From the NCBI GenBank assembly GCA_032433765.1, contig JAVIAB010000041.1:81244428-81308427 (forward strand): a stretch of DNA of 64,000 bases, in the 5' to 3' direction. Source of the DNA: Megaustenia siamemsis (Eukaryota; Mollusca; Gastropoda; Stylommatophora; Ariophantidae). The notes under the pieces are model-generated. The model had not been told where the DNA came from, did no database searches, and saw nothing but the letters and a program-made list of their open reading frames with translations. The translations under genes were made by a program, and so were the position numbers. Shown piece by piece: positions 13,263 to 25,933 of the stretch (its first letter is position 1; each line of letters begins with the position of its first letter).

Positions 13263-13588
13263 TCCCCACTATCGCTGTACTTGTCTGCTGACTTGTCCAT
13301 GTTTCCTGGTCGCTTGACGTAGTTACTTCTCTTGGACTGAGCTATCACATGGGAGGGCTACTTCCACATCACACATCACACATCACACATCACGATTAAC
13401 ACATTCGATGGAATAGATAACTGGCAATGTTTGGTACAAGACCAACATCAGTCTTTATTCTGATGTCTACAAGTCTGGACGTAACTAGTCACACATCAAT
13501 GGAATCATGTCTCTGCTATACAACATTAGAATTGTATGGGTCCGCTTAGTCAATCGACGGTGTTGATGCGGCCACGCCGTGGTTACCT
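13263..13588. other. non-repetitive spacer
   Basis: Ordinary sequence between arrays. It contains four tandem 9-bp words (catcacaca type) at about 13366-13392 and no frame that looks coding. Confidence 0.6.
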
Positions 13589-14225
13589 TATCATATCTAA
13601 CTTCTCTGTCTGAATGTTCTCATGTTTTATCATATCTAACTGTCCTGTCTGAATGTTTTCATGTTTTATCATATCTAACTGTCCTGTCTGAATGTTCTCA
13701 TGTTTTATCATATCTAACTGTCCTGTCTGAATGTTCTCATGTTTTATTATATATAACTGTTCTGTCTGAATGTTCTCATGTTTTATCATATCTAACTGTC
13801 CTGTCTGAATGTTCTCATGTTTTATCATATCTAACTGTCCTGTCTGAATGTTTTCATGTTTTATCATATCTAACTGTCCTGTCTGAATGTTCTCATGTTT
13901 TATCATATCTAACTGTCCTGTCTGAATGTTCTCATGTTTTATCATATCTAACTGTCCTGTCTGAATGTTCTCATGTTTTATTATATATAACTGTTCTGTC
14001 TGAATGTTCTCATGTTTTATTATATCTAACTGTCCTGTCTGAATGTTTTCATGTTTTATCATATCTAACTGTCCTGTCTGAATGTTCTCATGTTTTATCA
14101 TATCTAACTGTCCTGTCTGAATGTTCTCATGTTTTATCATATCTAACTTCTCTGTCTGAATGTTCTCATGTTTTATCATATCTAACTTCTCTGTCTGAAT
14201 GTTCTCATGTTTTATCATATTTAAC
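13589..14225. repeat. 39-bp minisatellite
   Basis: About 16 copies of a 39-bp unit containing tgtctgaatgttctcatg and atatctaact. Copies are highly similar; a variant with ttatatataactgttc occurs twice (about 13745 and 13980), 234 bp (six units) apart, which suggests a six-unit duplication. Both strands are open because the period is 13 codons without stops. Confidence 0.95.
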
Positions 14226-14322
14226 TCGACACTTGCTTACATAACTCAATTATCAATATCCTTTATTCAGTCTGTAGACAACTCTTCACTGGTTTGTAAT
14301 AACTCCATCCTTCTAGAATTCA

Positions 14323-14512
14323 CTGATAGCTTCTAGATCTACTTCTGACTCTTTTACTATTCTAATAGTTCTACAAATCAGCTGATAGCTTCTAGATCTA
14401 CTTCTGACTCATTTACTATTCTAATAGTTCTACAAATCAGCTGATAGCTTCTAGATCTACTTCTGGCTCATTTACTATTCTAATAGTTCTACAAATCTGC
14501 TGATAGCTTCTA
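14323..14512. repeat. 59-bp tandem repeat, ~3.2 copies
   Basis: The word ctgatagcttctagatctac starts at 14323, 14382 and 14441, and a truncated fourth copy at 14500, an exact 59-bp period. The intervening part includes tactattctaatagttctac. Flanking sequence (14226-14322, 14513-14543) is ordinary. Confidence 0.9.
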
Positions 14513-14555
14513 ATACGTCTTGATTCCATAATTATCTACCAGCACTCCTCTGCAC

Positions 14556-14815
14556 CAGGGAGCCGCGATAGCTCAGTGGTTAGTGAACTGGACTACAAAG
14601 GACAAGAGGTAGGGTTCGATCCCAACCGACGGCTCCGGTTCACCCAGCCTTTAATGGGTACCGGATTTTTTTCTGGGAAAGTAAAGCGGCACGGGCGTAA
14701 TACCGACCACATTCTCCCAAAAATCATGTGCCTGTCTGTAAAATGTAGGGTCACTAACACCATATTCCCTATACGCCACTTGGCGTGACGGGGGTACTTT
14801 AATTTTATTTTTACT
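14556..14815 (+). mobile_element. tRNA-derived SINE, full copy
   Basis: Non-autonomous retroposon. The tRNA-like head at 14560-14636 has a pairing acceptor-like end (gagccg with cggctc), an A box tagctcagtgg at 14569-14579 and a B box gggttcgatcc at 14612-14622, the internal RNA polymerase III promoter. A tRNA-unrelated body follows (ggtaccggatttttttctgg, cggcacgggcgtaatacc, cgccacttggcgtgacgg) and an A/T-rich tail. It is flanked by a 12-bp target-site duplication, actcctctgcac at 14544-14555 and actcctctacac at 14816-14827 (one mismatch). A second copy of the family is at 25034-25293. A 70-codon frame inside it is incidental. Confidence 0.9.
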
Positions 14816-14827
14816 ACTCCTCTACAC

Positions 14828-15177
14828 TGAGGGGGTTCCTCAATCAGTCTTTACATCTTCCTGGTATCTGCTACACGCTTCGAGGGAATCATTGAAAAGT
14901 TCTCCAGAAAATCTCTGATTGGCGCATTTGTTGCCAGCTAGGCTCCTCTTAGCTCATGGGCTTTCTGGGTATCTGGCGTGGTCATTCCGGTGAACTCCGC
15001 CCTACAATGCTAGAACACTCATCCCATTTAATGATTGCTTGTCAATCGTCCATCATTTAATGAGAAGTCATGTCCGGCATCTGTCAATCACTCCTATCTG
15101 TCGCCTCCTTAAAACAAAGCTGTCCTTGACCTTTCCTGACTATCCAGATTCTGTCGTAGAAATATTTTGATCTCGTT
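14828..15177. other. non-repetitive spacer
   Basis: Ordinary sequence between the SINE and the 32-bp array. The word catttaatga recurs twice near 15030-15060. No coding frame or RNA gene is evident. Confidence 0.5.
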
Positions 15178-18100
15178 CACTACCGCTGGACATCAGAGAA
15201 ATCTTTGTGTCTACTACCTGGACATCAGAGAAATCTTTGTGTCTACTGCCTGGACATCAGAGAAATCTTTGTGTCTACTACCTGGACATCAGATAAATCT
15301 TTGTGTCTACTACCTGGACATCAGAGAAATCTTTGTGTCTACTACCTGGACATCAGAGAAATCATTGTGTCTACTGCCTGGACATCAGAGAAATCTTTGT
15401 GTCTACTATCTGGACATCAGAGAAATCTTTGTGTCTACTACCTGGACATCAGAGAAATCTTTGTGTCTACTGCCTGGACATCAGAGAAATCTTTGTGTCT
15501 ACTGCCTGGACATCAGAGAAATCTTTGTGTCTACTGCCTGGACATCAGAGAAATCTGTGTGTCTACTACCTGGACATCAGAGAAATCTGTGTGTCTACTG
15601 CCTGGACATCAGAGAAATCTGTGTGTCTACTACCTGGACATCAGAGAAATCTGTGTGTCTACTACCTGGACATCAGAGAAATCGGTGTGTCTACTACCTG
15701 GACATCAGAGAAATCTGTGTGTCTACTACCTGGACATCAGAGAAATCTTTGTGTCTACTACCTGGACATCAGAGAAATCTTTGTGTCTACTACCTGGACA
15801 TCAGAGAAATCTTTGTGCCTACTATCTGGACATCAGCGAAATCTTTGTGTCTACTACCGCTGGACATCAGCGAAATCTTTGTGTCTACTATCTGGACATC
15901 AGAGAAATCTTTGTGTCTACTACCGCTGGACATCAGCGAAATCTTTGTGTCTACTATCTGGACATCAGAGAAATCTTTGTGTCTACTACCTGGACATAAG
16001 AGAAATCTGTGTGTCTACTATCTGGACATCAGAGAAATCTGTGTGTCTACTGTCTGGACATCAGAGAAATCTGTGTGTCTACTGCCTGGACATCACAGAA
16101 ATCTGTGTGTCTACTACCTGGACATCAGAGAAATCTGTGTGTCTACTACCTGGACATCAGAGAAATCTGTGTGTCTACTACCTGGACATCAGAGAAATCT
16201 GTGTGTCTACTACCTGGACATCAGAGAAATCTGTGTGTCTACTACCTGGACATCAGAGAAATCTGTGTGTCTACTACCTGGACATCAGAGAAATCTGTGT
16301 GTCTACTACCTGGACATCAGAGAAATCTTTGTGTCTACTACCTGGACATCAGATAAATCATTGTGTCTACTACCTGGACATCAGAGAAATCTGTGTGTCT
16401 ACTACCTGGACATCAGAGAAATCTGTGTGTCTACTACCTGGACATCAGAGAAATCTGTGTGTCTACTACCTGGACATCAGAGAAATCTGTGTATCTACTA
16501 CCTGGACATCAGAGAAATCTGTGTGTCTACTACCTGGACGTCAGAGAAATCTTTGTGTCTACTACCTGGACATCAGAGAAATCTTTGTGTCTACTACCTG
16601 GACATCAGAGAAATCTTTGTGTCTACTACCTGGACATCAGAGAAATCTTTGTGCCTACTATCTGGACATCAGCGAAATCTTTGTGTCTACTACCGCTGGA
16701 CATCAGCGAAATCTTTGTGTCTACTATCTGGACATCAGAGAAATCTTTGTGTCTACTACCGCTGGACATCAGCGAAATCTTTGTGTCTACTATCTGGACA
16801 TCAGAGAAATCTTTGTGTCTACTACCTGGACATAAGAGAAATCTGTGTGTCTACTATCTGGACATCAGAGAAATCTGTGTGTCTACTGTCTGGACATCAG
16901 AGAAATCTGTGTGTCTACTGCCTGGACATCAGAGAAATCTGTGTGTCTACTACCTGGACATCAGAGAAATCTTTGTGTCTACTACCTGGACATCAGAGAA
17001 ATCTTTGTGTCTACTACCTGGACATCAGAGAAATCTTTGTGTCTACTACCTGGACATCAGAGAAATCTTTGTGCCTACTACCGCTGGACATCAGAGAAAT
17101 CTTTGTGTCTACTACCTGGACATCAGAGAAATCTTTGTGTCTACTGCCTGGACATCAGAGAAATCTTTGTGTCTACTATCTGGACATCAGAGAAATCTTT
17201 GTGTCTACTATCTGGACATCAGAGAAATCTTTGTGTCTACTACCGCTGGACATTAGCGAAATCTTTGTGTCTTCTATCTGGACATCAGAGAAATCTTTGT
17301 GTCTACTATCTGGACATCAGATAAATCTTTGTGTCTACTACCGCTGGACATTAGCGAAATCTTTGTGTCTTCTATCTGGACATCAGAGAAATCTTTGTGT
17401 CTACTACCTGGACATCAGAGAAATCTGTGTGTCTACTACCTGGACATCAGAGAAATCTTTGTGTCTACTACCTGGACATCAGAGAAGTCTTTGTGTCTAC
17501 TACCTGGACATCAGAGAAATCTTTGTGCCTACTATCTGGACATCAGCGAAATCTTTGTGTCTACTACCGCTGGACATCAGCGAAATCTTTGTGTCTACTA
17601 TCTGGACATCAGAGAAATCTTTGTGTCTACTACCGCTGGACATCAGCGAAATCTTTGTGTCTACTATCTGGACATCAGAGAAATCTGTGTGTCTACTACC
17701 TGGACATCAGAGAAATCTGTGTGTCTACTATCTGGACATCAGAGAAATCTGTGTGTCTACTATCTGGACATCAGAGAAATCTGTGTGTCTACTGCCTGGA
17801 CATCAGAGAAATCTGTGTGTCTACTACCTGGACATCAGAGAAATCTTTGTGTCTACTAACTGGACATCAGAGAAATCTTTGTGTCTACTACCTGGACATC
17901 AGAGAAATCTTTGTGTCTACTACCTGGACATCAGAGAAATCTTTGTGCCTACTACCGCTGGACATCAGAGAAATCTTTGTGTCTACTACCTGGACATCAG
18001 AGAAATCTTTGTGTCTACTATCTGGACATCAGAGAAATCTTTGTGCCTACTACCGCTGGACATCAGAGAAATCTTTGTGTCTACTACCTGGACATCAGAG

Positions 18101-21100
18101 ACATCTTTGTGTCTACTACCTGGACATCAGAGTAGTCTTTGTGTCTACTATCTGGACATCAGAGAAATCTTTGTGTCTAGTACCGCTGGACATCAGAGTA
18201 ATCTTTGTGTCTACTATCTGGACATCAGAGTAATCTTTGTGTCTACTACCTGGACATCAGAGTAATCTTTGTGTCTACTATCTGGACATCAGAGAAATCT
18301 TTGTGTCTACTACCGCTGGACATCAGAGTAATCTTTGTGTCTACTACCTGGACATCAGAGAAATCTTTGTGTCTACTTCCGTTGGACATCAGAGAAATCT
18401 TTGTGTCTACTACCGTTGGACATCAGATAAATCTTTGTGTCTACTTCCGTTGGACATCAGATAAATCTTTGTGTCTACTTCCGTTGGACATCAGATAAAT
18501 CTTTGTGTCTACTTCCGTTGGACATCAGATAAATCTGTGTGTCTACTTCCGTTGGACATCAGAGAAATCTTTGTGTCTACTTCCGTTGGACATCAGATAA
18601 ATCTTTGTGTCTACTACCGCTGGACATCAGAGAAATCTTTGTGTCTACTTCCGTTGGACATCAGAGAAATCTTTATGTCTACTTCCGGTGGACATCAGAG
18701 AAATCTTTGTGTCTACTACCACTGGACATCAGAGTAATCTTTGTGTCTACTACCTGGACATCAGAGTAATCTTTGTGTCTACTATCTGGACATCAGAGAA
18801 ATCTTTGTGTCTAGTACCGCTGGACATCAGAGTAATCTTTGTGTCTACTATCTGGACATCAGAGAAATCTTTGTGCCTACTACCGCTGGACATCATAGAA
18901 ATCTTTGTGTCTACTACCTGGACATCAGAGACATCTTTGTGTCTACTACCTGGACATCAGAGTAATCTTTGTGTCTACTATCTGGACATCAGAGAAATCT
19001 TTGTGTCTACTACCGCTGGACATCAGAGTAATCTTTGTGTCTACTACCTGGACATCAGAGACATCTTTGTGTCTACTACCTGGACATCAGAGTAATCTTT
19101 GTGTCTACTACCTGGACATCAGAGAAATCTTTGTGTCTACTACCTGGACATCAGAGAAATCTTTGTGTCTACTACCTGGACATCAGAGTAATCTTTGTGT
19201 CTACTACCTGGACATCAGAGAAATCTTTGTGTTTACTACCTGGACATCAGAGTAATCTTTGTGTCTACTATCTGGACATCAGAGAAATCTTTGTGTCTAC
19301 TATCTGGACATCAGAGAAATATTTGTGTCTACTACCGCTGGACATCAGAGTAATCTTTGTGTCTACTTCCTGGACATCAGAGTAATCTTTGTGTCTACTA
19401 CCTGGACATCACAGTAATCTTTGTGTCTACTACCTGGACATCAGAGAAATCTTTGTGTCTAATACCTGGACATCAGAGTAATCTTTGTGTCTACTACCTG
19501 GACATCAGAGTAATCTTTGTGTCTACTATCTGGTCATCAGAGAAATCTTTGTGTCTACTACCGCTGGACATCAGAGAAACCTTTGTGTCTACTACCGTTG
19601 GACATCAGATAAATCTTTGTGTCTACTTCCGTTGGACATCAGATAAATCTTTGTGTCTACTTCCTTTGGACATCAGAGAAATCTTTGTGTCTACTTCCGT
19701 TGGACATCAGATAAATCTTTGTGTCTACTACCGCTGGACATCAGAGAAATCTTTGTGTCTACTACCGCTGGACATCAGAGAAATCTTTGTGTCTACTTCC
19801 GTTTGACATCAGAGAAATCTTTATGTCTACTTCCGGTGGACATCAGAGAAATCTTTGTGTCTACTGCCTGGACATCAGAGAAATCTTTGTGTCTACTACC
19901 GCTGGACATCAGAGAAATCTTTGTGTCGACTACCTGGACATCAGAGAAATCTTTGTGTCTACTATCTGGACATCAGAGAAATCTTTGTGTCTACTACCGC
20001 TGGACATCAGAGTAATCTTTGTGTCTACTACCTGAACATCAGAGAAATCTTTGTGTCTACTACCTGGACATCAGAGTAATCTTTGTGTCTACTACCTGGA
20101 CATCAGAGTAATCTTTGTGTCTACTATCTGGTCATCAGAGAAATCTTTGTGTCTACTACCGCTGGACATCAGAGAAACCTTTGTGTCTACTACCGTTGGA
20201 CATCAGAGAAATCTTTGTGTCTACTACCGTTGGACATCAGATAAATCTTTGTGTCTACTTCCGTTGGACATCAGATAAATCTTTGTGTCTACTTCCGTTG
20301 GACATCAGAGAAATCTTTGTGTCTACTTCCTTTGGACATCAGAGAAATCTTTGTGTCTACTTCCGTTGGACATCAGATAAATCTTTGTGTCTACTACCGC
20401 TGGACATCAGAGAAATCTTTGTGTCTACTACCGCTGGACATCAGAGAAATCTTTGTGTCTACTTCCGTTTGACATCAGAGAAATCTTTATGTCTATTTCC
20501 GGTGGACATCAGAGAAATCTTTGTGTCTACTGCCTGGACATCAGAGAAATCTTTGTGTCTACTACCGCTGGACATCAGAGAAATCTTTGTGTCGACTACC
20601 TGGACATCAGAGAAATCTTTGTGTCTACTACCGCTGGACATCAGAGAAATATTTGTGTCTACTGCCTGGACATCAGAGAAATCTTTGTGTCTACTACGTG
20701 GACAACAGAGAAATCTTTGTGTCTACTACCTGGAAATCAAAGAAATCTTTGTGTCTACTACCGTTGGACATCAGAAAAATCTTTGTGTCGACTACCTGGA
20801 CATCAGAGAAATCTTTGTGTCTACTACCGCTGGACATCAGAGAAATCTTTGTGTCTACTGCCTGGACATCAGAGAAATCTTTGTGTCTACTACCTGGACA
20901 TCAGAGAAATCTTTGTGTCTACTACCTGGAAATCAGAGAAATCTTTGTGTCTACTACCGTTGGACATCAGAAAAATCTTTGTGTCGACTACCTGGACATC
21001 AGAGAAATCTTTGTGTCTACTACCGCTGGACATCAGAGAAATCTTTGTGTCTACTGCCTGGACATCAGAGAAATCTTTGTGTCTACTTCCGTTGGACATC

Positions 21101-21180
21101 AGAGAAATCTTTGTGTCTACTGCCTGGAAATCAGAGAAATCTTTGTGTCTACTTCCGTTGGACATCAGAGAAATCTTTGT
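15178..21180. repeat. 32/34-bp minisatellite, 6 kb
   Basis: About 185 copies of a unit with core ctggacatcagagaaatc and tttgtgtctacta. Two length forms occur: 32 bp (ctacctgg) and 34 bp (ctaccgctgg or cttccgttgg). The 32-mer dominates 15.2-18.1 kb and the 34-mer 18.35-18.7 and 19.55-19.85 kb. Most units lack stops in all three forward frames, so overlapping frames of up to 1,032 codons appear; a protein reading would have a 32-residue period that cycles through all three frames. I judge it non-coding. Confidence 0.95.
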
Positions 21181-21335
21181 GGTCTCCACGGACGACAGTC
21201 TCCTCCGTCCTGGTTTGACCTCCATCAGTCTGTTGTGGCATGTGTCTATTTCATCTCTCCGCCGCCCGCCAGTCGTAGCCAGAACCATTACTCATTAACG
21301 ACGTTCCTCTCACTGGTCATGGGACACCTGCGAGT
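21181..21335. other. short spacer between arrays
   Basis: About 150 bp of ordinary sequence between the 32/34-bp and 33-bp arrays. No feature is recognised in it. Confidence 0.5.
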
Positions 21336-23445
21336 CGCCAGCTACATGTCATTATTACAATTCTATATCGCCACATACATGCCATTATTACCATTGTATG
21401 TCTCCAGCTACATGCCATTATTACAATTCTATGTCTCCGGCTACATGTCATTATCACAAATCTATGTCTCCAGCTACATTCTATTATTACAATTCTATGT
21501 CTCCAGCTACATGCCATTATTACAATTCTATGCCGCCACATAAATGCATTATTACAATTCTGTGCCGCCACATACATGCCATTATTACAATTCTATGTCG
21601 CTACCTACGTGCCATTATTACAATTCTATGCCGCCACATACATGCCATTATTACAATTCTATGCCACCACCTACATGCTATTATTACAATTCTATGTCGC
21701 CACCTACATGCCATTATTACAATTCTATGCCGCCACATACATGTCATTATTACAATTCTATGTCTCCAGCTACATGTCATTATTACAAATCTGTCTCCAG
21801 CTACATTCTATTATTACAATTCTATGTCTCCAGCTACATTCTATTATTACAATTCTATGTCTCCAGCTATATTCTATTATTACAATTCTATGTCGCCACC
21901 TACATGTCATTATTACAATTTTATGTCGCCACCTACATGTCATTATTACAATTCTATGCCGCCACATACATGCCATTATTACAATTATATGCCGCCACAT
22001 ACATGCCATTATTACAATTCTATGTCGCTACCGACGTGCCATTATTTTGTTTCTATGTCTCCAGCTACATGCCATTATTACAATTCTATGCCACCACCTA
22101 CATGCCATTATTACAATTCTATGCCGCCACATACATGTCATTATTACAATTCTATGCCGCCACATACTCGCCATTATTACAATTCTATGCCGCCACATAC
22201 ATGCCATTACTACAATTCTATGCCACCACCTACATGATATTATTACAATTCAATGCCGCCACATACATGTCATTATTACAATTCTATGTCGCCACCTACA
22301 TGTCATTATTACATTTCATTGTCGCCACCTACATGTCATTATTACAATTCTATGTCGCCACTTACATGTTATTATTACAATTCTATGTCTCCACCTACAT
22401 GTCATTATTATAATTCTATGTCTCCAGCTACATGCCATTATTACAATTCTATGTCGCCACCTACATGTCATTATTACAGTTCTATGTCTCCAGCTACATG
22501 CCATTATTACAATTCTATGTCCCCACCTACATGCCATTATTACAATTCTATGTCCCCACCTACATGTCATAATTACAATTCTATGTCCCCACCTACATGC
22601 CATTATTACAATTATATGTCCCCACCTACATGCCATTATTACAATTCTATGTCCCCACCTACATGTCATTATTACGATTCTATGTCCCCACCTACATGTC
22701 ATTATTACAATTCTATGTCCCCACCTACATGTCATTATTACAATTCTATGTCCCCACCTTCATGTCATTATTACAATTCTATGTCCCCACCTTCATGTCA
22801 TTATTACAATTCTATGTCCCCACCTTCATGTCATTATTACAATTCTATGTCCCCACCTTCATGTCATTATTACAATTCTATGTCCCCACCTACATGTCAT
22901 TATTACAATTCTATGTCCCCACCTTCATGTCATTATTACAATTCTATGTCCCCTCCTTCATGTCATTATTACAATTCTATGTCCCCATCTACATGCCATT
23001 ATTACAATTCTATGTCGCCACCTACATGCCATTATTACAATTCTATGTCCCCACCTTCATGTCATTATTACAATTCTATGTCCCCACCTTCATGTCATTA
23101 TTACAATTCTATGTCCCCACCTTCATGTCATTATTACAATTCTATGTCCCCACCTTCATGTCATTATTACAATTCTATGTCCCCACCTTCATGTCATTAT
23201 TACAATTCTATGTCGCCACCTACATGCCATTATTACAATTCTATGTCCCCATCTACATGCCATTATTACAATTCTATGTCCCCACCTTCATGTCATTATT
23301 ACAATTCTATGTCCCCACCTACATGTCATTATTACAATTCTATGTCCCCACCTTCATGTCATTATTACAATTCTATGTCCCCACCTTCATGTCATTATTA
23401 CAATTCTATGACCCCATCTACATGTCATTATTACAATTCTATGTC
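21336..23445. repeat. 33-bp minisatellite
   Basis: About 64 copies of a 33-bp unit with the invariant core cattattacaattctatg and a variable remainder (tcgccacctacatg, tctccagctacatg, ccgccacatacatg, tccccaccttcatg). Variants are zoned: ccgcc/tctcc types at 21.4-22.4 kb, tcccc types at 22.5-23.4 kb, consistent with local homogenisation. Eleven stop-free codons per unit explain the long frames in several phases. Confidence 0.95.
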
Positions 23446-23513
23446 GGCGTTTATGTTTGTCAAAGTCCGAGCAACTCAAAGTTCGGCTTACGGTCTCCCT
23501 TTGTCAAAGTATA

Positions 23514-24924
23514 TTTGTTGATTTATCCTAGTTGTTGTTGATTTATCCTAGTTGTTGTTGATTTATCTTAGTTGTTGTTGATTTATCCTAGTTGTTGTTG
23601 ATTGATCTTAGTTGTTGTTGATTTATCTTATTTGTTGTTGATTTATCCTAGTTGTCGTTGATTTATCCTAGTTGTTGTTGATTTATCTTAGTTGTTGTTG
23701 ATTTATCCTAGTTGTTGTTGATTTATCTTAGTTGTTGATTTATCTTAGTTGTTGTTGATTTATCTTAGTTGTTGATTTATCTTAGTTGTTGTTGATTTAT
23801 CTTAGTTGTTGATTCATTCTAGTTGTTGTTGATTCATCCTAGTTGTTGTTGATTTATCTTAGTTGTTGTTGATTTAACCTAGTTGTTGATTTATTTTAGT
23901 TGTTGTTGATTTATCCTAGTTGTTGTTGATTGATCTTAGTTGTTGTTTATTTATCTTATTTGTTGTTGATTTATCCTAGTTGTTGTTGATTTATCCTAGT
24001 TGTTGTTGATTTATCTTAGTTGTTGTTGATTTATCCTAGTTGTTGTTGATTTATCTTAATTTGTTGATTTATCTTAGTTGTTGTTGATTTATCTTAGTTG
24101 TTGATTTATCTTAGTTGTTGTTGATATGTCTTAGTTGTTGATTCATTCTAGTTGTTGTTGATTCATCCTAGTTGTTGTTGATTTATCCTAGTTGTTGTTG
24201 ATTTATCCTAGTTGTTGTTGATTTATCCTAGTTGTTGTTGATTTATCTTAGTTGTTGATTTATCTTAGTTGTTGTTGATTTATCCTAGTTGTTGTTGATT
24301 TATCCTAGTTGTTGTTGATTTATCCTAGTTGTTGTTGATTTATCTTAGTTGTTGATTTATCTTAGTTGTTTTTGATTTATCTTAGTTGTTGATTCATTCT
24401 AGTTGTTGTTGATTCATCCTAGTTGTTGTTGGTTTATCCTAGTTGTTGTTGATTTATCCTAGTTGTTGTTGATTTATCCTAGTTGTTGTTGATTTATCCT
24501 AGTTGTTGTTGATTTATCCTTGTTGTTGTTGATTTATCCTAGTTGTTGTTGATTTATCTTAGTTGTTGATTCATTCTAGTTGTTGTTGATTCACCCTAGT
24601 TGTTGTTGATTTATCTTAGTTGTTGTTGATTTATCCTAGTTGTTGTTGATTTATCTTAGTTGTTGTTGATTCATCCTAGTTGTTGTTGATTCATCCTAGT
24701 TATTGTTGATTTATCCTTGTTATTGTTGATTTATCCTAGTTATTGTTGATTCATCCTAGTTATTGTTGATTTATCCTAGTTGTTGTTGATTTATCTTAGT
24801 TGTTGTTGATTTATCCTAGTTGTTGTTGATTTATCTTAGTTGTTGTTTATTTATCCTAGTTTGTTGTTGATTTATCTTAGTTGTTGTTGATTCATCCTAG
24901 TTGTTGTTGATTTATCCTAGTTAT
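23514..24924. repeat. 20-bp array, left segment
   Basis: About 70 copies of ttgttgttgatttatcctag or the ttatcttag variant. Some units are shortened to 17 bp by loss of one ttg. From about 24700 the ttattgttg variant appears. The array is cut by the SINE pair at 24925-25293 and resumes after it. Confidence 0.95.
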
Positions 24925-25033
24925 AGGGTGTCCGGTTAGCGCAATCGATAGGCGGTTGGCTTACCACGGCAACAGCCGGGGTTCGTAATCCTGGCGAGGA
25001 CACCTGGGTTTTACTAATTCCCTAAAAATTAGT
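24925..25033 (+). mobile_element. tRNA-like SINE head, 5' part of composite insertion
   Basis: A 78-nt tRNA-like sequence at 24927-25004 begins ggtgtcc and ends ggacacc, a perfect 7-bp acceptor-type stem. It has an A-box-like ttagcgcaatcg and a B-box-like ggttcgtaatcc with one extra base. A short linker (tgggttttactaattccc) joins it directly to the second SINE. The imperfect B box and the lack of its own body favour a SINE head or tRNA pseudogene over a functional tRNA gene. Confidence 0.65.
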
Positions 25034-25293
25034 AGGAGCCGCGATAGCTCAGTGGTTAGTGAACTGGACTACTACGGACAAGGGGTAGGGTTCGATCCCA
25101 ACCGACGGCTACGGGTTCACCAAGCCTTAAATGGGTACCGGATTTTTTCTGGGAAAGTAAAAGCAGCACGGGCGTAATACCGACCACATTACCCCAAAAA
25201 TCATGTGCTGAAGGTCTGTAAAATATAGGGTCACTAACACCATATTTCCCTATACGCCACTTGGCGTGACGGGGGGTACTTTACTTTTTTTTT
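25034..25293 (+). mobile_element. tRNA-derived SINE, second copy, nested in 20-bp array
   Basis: Same family as the SINE at 14556. A box tagctcagtgg at 25045-25055, B box gggttcgatcc at 25088-25098, then the shared body (ggtaccggattttttctgg, gcacgggcgtaataccgac, cgccacttggcgtgacgg) and a T-rich end. The insertion, counted with the upstream tRNA-like head, interrupts the 20-bp repeat. The array sequence resumes with only ttat shared by both sides, so any target-site duplication is about 4 bp or is masked by the T-rich tail. Confidence 0.9.
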
Positions 25294-25933
25294 ATTGTTG
25301 ATTTATCCTAGTTATTGTTGATTCATCCTAGTTATTGTTGATTTATCGTAGTTGTTGTTGATTCATCCTAGTTATTGTTGATTCATCCTAGTTATTTTTG
25401 ATTTATCCTAGTTGTTGTTGATTCATCCTAGTTATTGTTGATTGATTCATCCTAGTTATTGTTGATTCATCCTAGTTATTGTTGATTTATCCTAGTTATT
25501 GTTGATTTATCCTAGTTGTTGTTGATTCATCCTAGTTATTGTTGATTCATCCTAGTTATTGTTGATTTATCCTAGTTATTGTTGATTCATCCTAGTTATT
25601 GTTGATTCATCCTAGTTATTGTTGATTCATCCTAGTTATTGTTGATTTATCCTAGTTGTTGTTGATTCATCCTAGTTATTGTTGATTCATCCTAGTTATT
25701 GTTGATTCATCCTAGTTATTGTTGATTTATCCTAGTTATTGTTGATTGATCCTAGTTATTGTTGATTTATCCTAGTTATTGTTGATTTATCTTAGTTGTT
25801 GTTGATTCATCCTAGTTATTGTTGATTCATCCTAGTTATTGTTGATTCATCCTATTTATTGTTGATTTATCCTAGTTATTGTTGATTCATCCTAGTTATT
25901 GTTTATTCATCCTAGTTATTGTTGATTCATCCC
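25294..25933. repeat. 20-bp array, right segment
   Basis: Continuation of the 23.5-kb array, about 32 copies, but almost wholly of the ttattgttgattcatcctag or ttattgttgatttatcctag type, unlike the ttgttgttg units that dominate left of the SINE. Confidence 0.95.

Noticed and set aside
6443..13291. Frames of 970, 673 and 1,244 codons in the CT-rich arrays
   Set aside because: Low-complexity Ser/Leu/Pro/His translation of (TC)n minisatellite; overlapping in several phases.
15167..18265. 1,032-codon frame in the 32-bp array as a repeat protein gene
   Set aside because: Several overlapping frames encode the same 32-residue cycle, the frame has no unique ends or domain, and 2-bp unit variants shift it repeatedly.
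21336..23541. Cys/His/Tyr-rich frames of 279-611 codons as zinc-binding proteins
   Set aside because: All three phases of the 33-bp unit are open and encode unrelated low-complexity peptides.
24927..25004. Functional tRNA gene
   Set aside because: The acceptor stem pairs well, but the B box has an inserted base and the sequence is fused to a SINE.
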